From Deltaproteobacteria bacterium (GTDB lineage: Bacteria > Desulfobacterota > GWC2-55-46 > UBA9637): 55,511 nt of DNA. Shown one piece after another: positions 49,763-55,511 of the stretch (its first letter is position 1; every line of letters begins with the position of its first letter). The translations under genes were made by a program, and so were the position numbers. The stretch spans positions 1 to 55,511 of the forward strand of contig JAUYHF010000028.1 in the NCBI GenBank assembly GCA_030690165.1, given 5' to 3'. The notes beneath the pieces are model-generated. The model did not search any database, was not told the DNA's origin, and saw only the letters and a list, made by a program, of their open reading frames with translations.

Positions 49763-51115
49763 ATGTCATACATCCCCCATACCGAAAAAGATATACAGGA
49801 AATGCTCAAGGTCATTGGCGCGGAGTCTGTAGAAGACCTTTTTAAGGCAATTCCAGATAACCTGAGAGTAAAGAAGCCGTTAAACTTGCCTGCTCCTCTT
49901 TCTGAGCAAGAGCTAATTCAGGAGATGACAACTCTCAGCAGAAAGAATGCTACGGTAGAGGAGTATGTTTCCTTTCTTGGCGCAGGCGCATACAACCATT
50001 ATATGCCAAGCATTGTAAATCATCTCATATCCCGTTCCGAGTTTTATACTGCCTATACACCATATCAGCCGGAAATCAGCCAGGGTACTTTACAAGCCGT
50101 ATTTGAATACCAGACCCTTATATGCCAGCTCACGGGCATGGATGTGAGCAATGCCTCCATGTATGACGGCGCTTCTGCAAGTGCAGAAGCAGTCTTAATG
50201 GCCAGAAGGATTAATAACAGGTCAAAGGTTATATTATCTGCCGCCATTCATCCTGAATATCGCGGGGTAATCAATACATATCTCTCCGGAAATAGAGATA
50301 GTATAAAAGAAGTCTTTTACTGCACAGAGACAGGCAGGACAATGCCGGAGGCAATAGAAAAACTCCTTGATAAAGACACTTCATCCGTTGTTATCCAGCA
50401 ACCGAACTTCTTCGGCTCAATTGAGGACATCAAAGCCATTGCTGAGGTTGTCCATAAAAATAATAGTATTTTAATCATTTCAATTGCAGAACCCATATCT
50501 TTGGGTCTGCTCAAACCACCGGGAGAACTTGGCGCTGATATTGTAATCGGCGAAGGACAGGCCTTTGGGAACGGCCTCAACTTTGGCGGTCCGTATCTCG
50601 GCTTTTTTGCAACATTAGAAAAGTATTTAAGGCAGATGCCGGGAAGGCTTGTTGGAGAGACTGTTGATAAAAGAGGAAAAAGCGGCTATGTCCTTACTAT
50701 GGCTGCAAGAGAGCAGCATATCAGAAGAGAAAAGGCAACATCCAATATCTGCACAAACGAAGGGCTGTGCGCTCTGGCGGCGGCGATCTATTTAACAGCG
50801 CTTGGAAAAAACGGTTTGATGGAACTGGCAAGATTAAATCTATCAAAGGCAGAGTACCTGAAAAATGGGCTTGCAAATATAAAAGGAATTAAGCCGGCAT
50901 TTACCGCTCCGACATTTAACGAATTTGTAATAGAACTGGATAAAGAACCTGATGGTGTGTTAAAGGCGCTTTTAAAAAAGGGTGTGATTGCAGGGCTTCA
51001 GCTAAAAGGGCTTTATCGTGAGCTTTCAAGGCATGTACTGATTTGCGCAACTGAGATGAATACCAAAGAGCAGATGGATGAATTGCTGGAGGGGCTGGAG
51101 AAGATAGCTACATAG
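49763..51115 (+). CDS. gcvPA: Glycine dehydrogenase (decarboxylating), P protein subunit 1
   Basis: N-terminal half of the two-subunit PLP-dependent glycine decarboxylase. Starting at MSYIPHTEKDIQEML gives 450 residues, matching the family; in-frame ATGs at 49748 and 49727 lie in or next to the repeat array. Visible signatures: FLGAGAYNHYMPSIVNHL, TAYTPYQPEISQGTLQ, FEYQTLICQLTGMDVSNASMYDG-type segments and EGQAFGNGLNFGGPYLG. The PLP-binding lysine is on the other subunit, encoded 33 bases downstream. Confidence 0.95.
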   Translation: MSYIPHTEKDIQEMLKVIGAESVEDLFKAIPDNLRVKKPLNLPAPLSEQELIQEMTTLSRKNATVEEYVSFLGAGAYNHYMPSIVNHLISRSEFYTAYTPYQPEISQGTLQAVFEYQTLICQLTGMDVSNASMYDGASASAEAVLMARRINNRSKVILSAAIHPEYRGVINTYLSGNRDSIKEVFYCTETGRTMPEAIEKLLDKDTSSVVIQQPNFFGSIEDIKAIAEVVHKNNSILIISIAEPISLGLLKPPGELGADIVIGEGQAFGNGLNFGGPYLGFFATLEKYLRQMPGRLVGETVDKRGKSGYVLTMAAREQHIRREKATSNICTNEGLCALAAAIYLTALGKNGLMELARLNLSKAEYLKNGLANIKGIKPAFTAPTFNEFVIELDKEPDGVLKALLKKGVIAGLQLKGLYRELSRHVLICATEMNTKEQMDELLEGLEKIAT

Positions 51116-51148
51116 ATTATGTAATATAGGCATAAGAAAGGACCCGCA

Positions 51149-52597
51149 ATGGACGAACCATTAATATTTGAAAAAAGTTCTGCAAAGAGAAAGGGCGTAT
51201 CCGTACCAAAATCGGATTGCCCTGAAATTAATCCTCGTGATGTTATCTCAAAGGAATTTTTGCGTGATGACATTAAGGGATTCCCGGAGGTGTCTGAAAT
51301 AGATGTTGTCCGCCATTTTACGAGGCTTTCTCAGTGGAATTTTGGCGTTGATACAGGTTTTTATCCCCTCGGCTCATGCACCATGAAGTACAATCCCAAA
51401 ATAAACGAGGATATTGCAAGGCTTCATGGATTTTCCATGCTTCATCCTTACGAACCGGAAGAGCTGACACAAGGGGCATTGCAGCTTATGTATGAGCTTA
51501 AGGGGTTTTTGGCAGAGATAAGCGGCATGGATGCGGTTACTCTTCAGCCTGCTGCAGGCGCGCATGGAGAGTTGTGCGGTATGCTCATGATTGCAGCGTA
51601 TTTTAAGGAAAAGGGAAGACCGCGAAAAAAGGTGATTATCCCTGATACTGCCCACGGCACAAACCCTGCAAGCTCTCATCTTGCCGGTTTTACTGTTGTC
51701 TCTGTGAAGGAAGAAAACGGCGGTATTATAACCCCTGAGGCAATAGCATCTGTCATGGATGAGGACACAGCGGCGCTGATGCTTACCAATCCGAACACCC
51801 TCGGCCTTTTTGAAAGGCATATAAAAGAGATTGCTGAGATAGTCCATAAGAAGGGCGGATTTATTTATTGCGACGGCGCAAATCTGAATGCGCTTATGGG
51901 TATCGCAAAACTTGGCGATATGGGCGTTGATGTGATTCAATTTAATCTTCATAAGACATTTTCAACGCCGCACGGCGGGGGGGGGCCTGGCAGCGGCCCT
52001 GTTGGCGTGAAAAAATCTCTTGAGCCATTCCTGCCGAAACCGAGGATAATAAAAAAGGGGAGGAGGTTTAGCCTTGATTATAATAGGCCAAAAACCATTG
52101 GAAGACTCAGGGCATTCTACGGCAACTTCGGCATTATGGCGAGGGCATACAGTTATATAAAGGCAATGGGGCCGGATGGTCTTAAAAAGGCTAGCGAGAT
52201 GGCAGTGCTGAACGCCAACTACATAAAAGAGAGATTAAAAGACCGCTATCATCTTGCCTATGACCAGACCTGTATGCACGAGTGTGTGTTCTCGGACAAA
52301 GCGCAATCTGAAAAGGATGTGCATACGCTTGACATCGCTAAAAGGCTTATTGACTATGGTTTTCATCCGCCTACCATCTATTTCCCTCTTATTGTGTCGG
52401 GTGCGCTCATGATAGAGCCAACAGAGACGGAGACCAAAGAAACTCTGGATGGATTTATTGATGCCATGATAAAGATTGCAAACGAGTCAGAAGAAAATCC
52501 GGATATGGTTAAAAATGCGCCGCATACCACAAGGCTCGGCAAGCTTGATGAGACACGGGCAGCAAGAAATCCGATATTGAGATGGAAAAATAGCTGA
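51149..52597 (+). CDS. gcvPB: Glycine dehydrogenase (decarboxylating), P protein subunit 2
   Basis: C-terminal half of glycine decarboxylase, 482 residues, carrying the PLP lysine near residue 269 in [16 protein letters not shown]. Other signatures: [14 protein letters not shown] near the start, [26 protein letters not shown] and the C-terminal [12 protein letters not shown]. Together with gcvPA, T and H it makes the glycine cleavage complex apart from the L protein (lipoamide dehydrogenase), which is not in the window. Confidence 0.96.
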   Translation: MDEPLIFEKSSAKRKGVSVPKSDCPEINPRDVISKEFLRDDIKGFPEVSEIDVVRHFTRLSQWNFGVDTGFYPLGSCTMKYNPKINEDIARLHGFSMLHPYEPEELTQGALQLMYELKGFLAEISGMDAVTLQPAAGAHGELCGMLMIAAYFKEKGRPRKKVIIPDTAHGTNPASSHLAGFTVVSVKEENGGIITPEAIASVMDEDTAALMLTNPNTLGLFERHIKEIAEIVHKKGGFIYCDGANLNALMGIAKLGDMGVDVIQFNLHKTFSTPHGGGGPGSGPVGVKKSLEPFLPKPRIIKKGRRFSLDYNRPKTIGRLRAFYGNFGIMARAYSYIKAMGPDGLKKASEMAVLNANYIKERLKDRYHLAYDQTCMHECVFSDKAQSEKDVHTLDIAKRLIDYGFHPPTIYFPLIVSGALMIEPTETETKETLDGFIDAMIKIANESEENPDMVKNAPHTTRLGKLDETRAARNPILRWKNS

Positions 52598-52639
52598 TAG
52601 CAACTATTATGAGCTATGAGCTAAACAGGAGATTTATTT

Positions 52640-53599
52640 ATGGATAAAAACTTAGCAATAGAGGTTGTAAGGGTTACAGAGGCTGCTGCGTTGGCCAGCG
52701 CAAGGCTTATGGGAAGGGGTGATGAAAAGGCCGCTGATCAGGCTGCGGTGGACGCAATGAGAAAGGCATTTAATTCAATCAAGATGTGCGGGACAGTGGT
52801 TATAGGCGAGGGCGAAAGGGATGAAGCCCCCATGCTCTATATCGGAGAAAAGGTAGGCTGTGGAGACAACAACTCATCCGCAATAGATATTGCCCTTGAC
52901 CCTCTGGAAGGAACCACCCTAACCGCAACAGGCGGGCCAAATGCGCTGTCAGTTATAGCCATTGCACAAAAAGGCAATTTCCTTCATGCGCCTGATACCT
53001 ACATGGAAAAGATAGCTGTTGGTCCCCGGGCCAAAGGGGCAATTGACCTGAACAAGACGCCTACGGAAAATTTACGAAATATCGCTGACGCTCAAAAAGT
53101 AAATATTGAAGACCTTACGGTTATCATCTTGAAGAGGGACAGACACAAAGACCTTATTGAGGAGGTAAGAAGGGCCGGGGCGCGGATAAAGCTTATCCCT
53201 GACGGCGATGTGTCGGCAGCCATTGCCACGGCAAAAGAGGAGAGCGGCGTGGATGTGCTCATGGGCATCGGCGGCGCGCCGGAAGGGGTTATAGCCGCAG
53301 CAGCCCTGCGGTGTGTAGGCGGCGATATGCAGGGAAGACTCAAGCCGCGAAATGACGATGAAATAACGCGGGCAAAAAAGATGGGCATAAAGGATATAAA
53401 TAAAATATACCACATAGAAGAACTTGCTAAAGGCGATGTAATGTTTGCGGCAACAGGGGTTACAGATGGTGATTTCTTAAGAGGCGTCAGATTTTTCGGC
53501 GGAGGCGCGGAAACCCACTCTGTTGTGATGCGGTCAAAGACTAGGACAATCCGATACATAACAGCGACTCACTATTTTAAACATAAGCCAAGTTACTAA
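52640..53599 (+). CDS. glpX: Class II fructose-1,6-bisphosphatase
   Basis: Gluconeogenic (or Calvin-cycle) phosphatase of the GlpX type, 319 residues. Metal and substrate-binding motifs: VIGEGERDEAPMLYIGE, IDIALDPLEGTTLTATGGPNA, RDRHKDLIEE, IPDGDVSAAIAT and GIGGAPEGVIAAAALRC. Ribosome binding site AGGAG. It follows gcvPB by 42 bases, and with rpe elsewhere in the window it supports sugar-phosphate synthesis. Confidence 0.95.
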   Translation: MDKNLAIEVVRVTEAAALASARLMGRGDEKAADQAAVDAMRKAFNSIKMCGTVVIGEGERDEAPMLYIGEKVGCGDNNSSAIDIALDPLEGTTLTATGGPNALSVIAIAQKGNFLHAPDTYMEKIAVGPRAKGAIDLNKTPTENLRNIADAQKVNIEDLTVIILKRDRHKDLIEEVRRAGARIKLIPDGDVSAAIATAKEESGVDVLMGIGGAPEGVIAAAALRCVGGDMQGRLKPRNDDEITRAKKMGIKDINKIYHIEELAKGDVMFAATGVTDGDFLRGVRFFGGGAETHSVVMRSKTRTIRYITATHYFKHKPSY

Positions 53600-53633
53600 T
53601 CGCAGGCTAAAACCCCTGCCAAACTACATCTAT

Positions 53634-54056
53634 ATGAAGATGCGGATTCTTTATCCATTGTTTGTTTTATATTGTGCTATAATGCCGTCTTCTGCCCACG
53701 CTGAGGTTGAGATAGATGGACGCGAGCTATATCTTCACTGGTGCAGCCAGTGCCACGGCCTTGAAGGGAGGGGTGATGGTGTAAACTCTGCACCCGATAC
53801 CGATATGCGGATAAATCCCAGGGATCATACTGACGCCTCTTATATGTCAACAAGGACAGATAAACAGTTAGAGGAGGTAATAAAGGGCGGCGGGATAAGT
53901 ATAAGCAAGTCGGCTATGATGCCGCCATGGAGAGCTACCCTTACGGATAAGGAAATAAAGGCCGTAATTTTATACCTCAGGAAACTCTGCAACTGCCAGT
54001 TTGAAGGAGTTCTCTCGGATGAAAAACTTAGAAAAGCTTCTCCTGATTTCAAGTAG
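53634..54056 (+). CDS. Exported monoheme cytochrome c (class I)
   Basis: A 140-residue periplasmic electron carrier with a signal peptide ([19 protein letters not shown]) and one heme site, [13 protein letters not shown] (cysteine near residue 37). The likely methionine ligand lies in SAMMPPW, and the C-terminal helix [15 protein letters not shown] is typical. It is followed closely by the diheme FGE-like gene, suggesting a shared periplasmic role. Confidence 0.9.
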   Translation: MKMRILYPLFVLYCAIMPSSAHAEVEIDGRELYLHWCSQCHGLEGRGDGVNSAPDTDMRINPRDHTDASYMSTRTDKQLEEVIKGGGISISKSAMMPPWRATLTDKEIKAVILYLRKLCNCQFEGVLSDEKLRKASPDFK

Positions 54057-54084
54057 GATAGATATCGGAAAACAGATTAAAATA

Positions 54085-55008
54085 ATGCGCAGGCTCATCT
54101 ATATATTACCCCTTATCTTTCAAGTCATGCTTTTCTACAATGCCTATGTCTATGCAAACACCTGCATAGACTGCCACACCAATCCCAAATATAAGAAGGA
54201 AGATATAGAAAAGCTAAAAAAATGCCTCACCTGCCACGGCATTGCAGGCCATCCCTATAAGGATGCGGCTCCCAGGAAAGGGGTTATAGGGGTAGCAGAA
54301 GCTGCAGAGAAGGAGATTATTTCAGACTTAAAGGACATGGTCTTAATTCCTGCAGGTGAATTCCTTATGGGCACTGACGACAGGTTGAGGGATGAAAAAC
54401 CCCTCCATGTTGTGTATCTCTGGGCTTTTTACATAGACAGGTTTGAGGTGACAAACGAGGATTACAAGAAATTTACTTCTGCCTCCGGTTACTATGCGCC
54501 GGATAATTGGGAATATGGCCGCTATCCGTCCGGAAAGGGGAAACACCCTGTAATATTTGTAAGCTGGAATGATGCGGATGCATACTGTAAGTGGCGCGGC
54601 AAGAGGCTTCCCCGTGAAAGGGAATGGGAAAAGGCAAGCAGAGGCGCTGACGGCCGCATATATCCATGGGGCAACAAATGGGATATGAATAAATCTAATA
54701 ATCCCTTGAGTGGATATGAAGGCACAATGGAAGTCGGTTCATTTGAAGCAGGGAAGAGCCCTTACGGCCTTTACGATATGAGCGGGAATGTCTGGGAATG
54801 GGTTGATGATTATTATTTTGCGCACCCAGGATCAGATGCTGTGAGCCCCGAGTTTGGTCAGAAACATAGATTGTTAAAGGGCGGTTCATGGATGGATTGC
54901 TCGTTCTACACCTGCGGTATTTCGGCGCCTGTATTTAACAGGTCATTTTTTGATCCATCCATAAAGAATGACAGCTTCGGCTTCAGATGCGCTTCAGATG
55001 TAAAATAA
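54085..55008 (+). CDS. Diheme protein with formylglycine-generating-enzyme-like domain
   Basis: A 307-residue exported protein with a signal peptide ([20 protein letters not shown]), two CXXCH motifs at residues 27-31 (CIDCH) and 47-51 (CLTCH), and a C-terminal FGE-sulfatase domain (about 85-305): [62 protein letters not shown] and [12 protein letters not shown] domains oxidise cysteine or serve as binding folds, and most bacterial copies are not true sulfatase activators. An upstream frame to 54001 exists, but the signal peptide begins at 54085. It may accept electrons from the monoheme cytochrome upstream; this is inference. Confidence 0.82.
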   Translation: MRRLIYILPLIFQVMLFYNAYVYANTCIDCHTNPKYKKEDIEKLKKCLTCHGIAGHPYKDAAPRKGVIGVAEAAEKEIISDLKDMVLIPAGEFLMGTDDRLRDEKPLHVVYLWAFYIDRFEVTNEDYKKFTSASGYYAPDNWEYGRYPSGKGKHPVIFVSWNDADAYCKWRGKRLPREREWEKASRGADGRIYPWGNKWDMNKSNNPLSGYEGTMEVGSFEAGKSPYGLYDMSGNVWEWVDDYYFAHPGSDAVSPEFGQKHRLLKGGSWMDCSFYTCGISAPVFNRSFFDPSIKNDSFGFRCASDVK

Positions 55009-55029
55009 AATTTATGCGGAAATTTAACG

Positions 55030-55511
55030 ATGATAGATAAGAATAAGAAGATCTACGGCTATTTGCTCATAATCTCCAGTCTTTTTCTATTTTCGTGCTC
55101 CATAGAAAAGGCGTCCCAAATAGAAGGCATGGTATATATACCCTCCGGCGAGTTTATCATGGGAAGCGCAGATATTGACACAGAAGGCCTTGGAAAGGAG
55201 TTCGGTGAAAGAAAAGGCAGATACTATGAGGATGAAAAACCTGTGAGGAAAATATTTCTGAAAGGATTTTATATAGGTAAATACGAAGTAACTAATATGG
55301 AATATAAGACATTTGTTACTGCGGCAAACTATCCCCCTCCCCCAACATGGGTAAATACTATGTATCCTAACAGTGAAGCAAATCACCCTGTAACCAATGT
55401 AACATGGTTTGATGCCTATAACTACTGTGCCTGGGCAGGCAAGAGACTGCCCACAGAAGAAGAGTGGGAAAAGGCTGCCAGAGGCCCGAATGGGAACAAA
55501 TATCCATGGGG
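55030..55511 (+). CDS. FGE-sulfatase-domain lipoprotein, C-terminus beyond the window
   Basis: The open frame starts at ATG 55030 and runs off the window end after 160 codons. It begins with a lipoprotein signal (YLLIISSLFLFSCS, cysteine near residue 23) and continues as an FGE-like domain: MVYIPSGEFIMGSAD, FYIGKYEVTNMEYKTFV, HPVTNVTWFDAYNYCAWAGK and RLPTEEEWEKAARG. It is a paralogue of the domain in the preceding gene but lacks heme motifs in the visible part. The two genes are 21 bases apart. Confidence 0.85.
   Translation, partial: MIDKNKKIYGYLLIISSLFLFSCSIEKASQIEGMVYIPSGEFIMGSADIDTEGLGKEFGERKGRYYEDEKPVRKIFLKGFYIGKYEVTNMEYKTFVTAANYPPPPTWVNTMYPNSEANHPVTNVTWFDAYNYCAWAGKRLPTEEEWEKAARGPNGNKYPW

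Overview
The window looks like part of the chromosome of an uncultured, Gram-negative (diderm) bacterium. It carries outer-membrane lipoproteins, a type IV pilus secretin, periplasmic multiheme cytochromes, a siroheme-decarboxylase-like gene and a late cobalamin pathway. That mix fits an anaerobic or microaerophilic lineage such as Nitrospirota or Desulfobacterota. This placement is inferred from gene content only. Base composition is moderate, and no plasmid or phage backbone is visible.

Layout. 1-4296: the end of an IS3-family element has cut off the 5' part of a type III methyltransferase gene (mod); a DUF559 nuclease-like gene and an intact type III restriction subunit (res) follow. 4430-8125: M29 aminopeptidase, a 59-residue protein, a five-heme cytochrome c, an exported rhodanese that appears to contain selenocysteine (in-frame UGA followed by a SECIS-like hairpin), and thiE on the other strand. 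8338-16027: three large signalling genes (GGDEF/EAL protein, GAF histidine kinase, response regulator with GGDEF/EAL). 16125-17446: mtgA and a methyltransferase. 17586-25099: type IV pilus alignment and secretin operon (MerR-like regulator, ExeA-like ATPase, TPR protein, pilM, N, O, P, Q, SPOR protein). 25226-32155: miaB, DUF151 nuclease, two degenerate signalling proteins, PHP hydrolase, PQQ-repeat lipoprotein. 32271-36988: HEPN/MNT pair, a secreted tetrapeptide-repeat protein, a decayed stretch and a GH57 glycosidase. 37001-41748: xerD, a siroheme-decarboxylase-like gene, transglutaminase, DUF2064 transferase, rpe, Slp lipoprotein. 41797-47940: tRNA-Pro(CGG) and a minus-strand run with cobO, cobU, cobT, cobS, cobC, an HD-GYP protein and proB. 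48143-55511: glycine cleavage genes gcvT, gcvH, gcvPA and gcvPB, then glpX, a monoheme cytochrome c, a diheme formylglycine-generating-enzyme-like protein, and a second such protein cut by the window end.

The most unusual theme is how often repetitive DNA forms part of proteins. (1) Inverted arrays of 7-bp tandem repeats encode the hydrophobic signal peptides of PilP, PilQ and the PQQ lipoprotein. (2) A short palindrome with CCCCCGA arms sits in frame in the TPR protein, PilN, PilO and ProB. (3) C/G-rich palindromes sit in frame in Mod, DUF559, Res, the five-heme cytochrome and the tail of the ExeA-like ATPase. With the probable selenocysteine rhodanese, these are the points most worth checking.

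Functionally, the signalling genes, pilus operon and HD-GYP protein suggest c-di-GMP control of surface behaviour. GcvTHP feeds one-carbon metabolism, the cob genes finish B12, and the cytochromes and rhodanese suggest periplasmic sulfur or electron-transfer chemistry.
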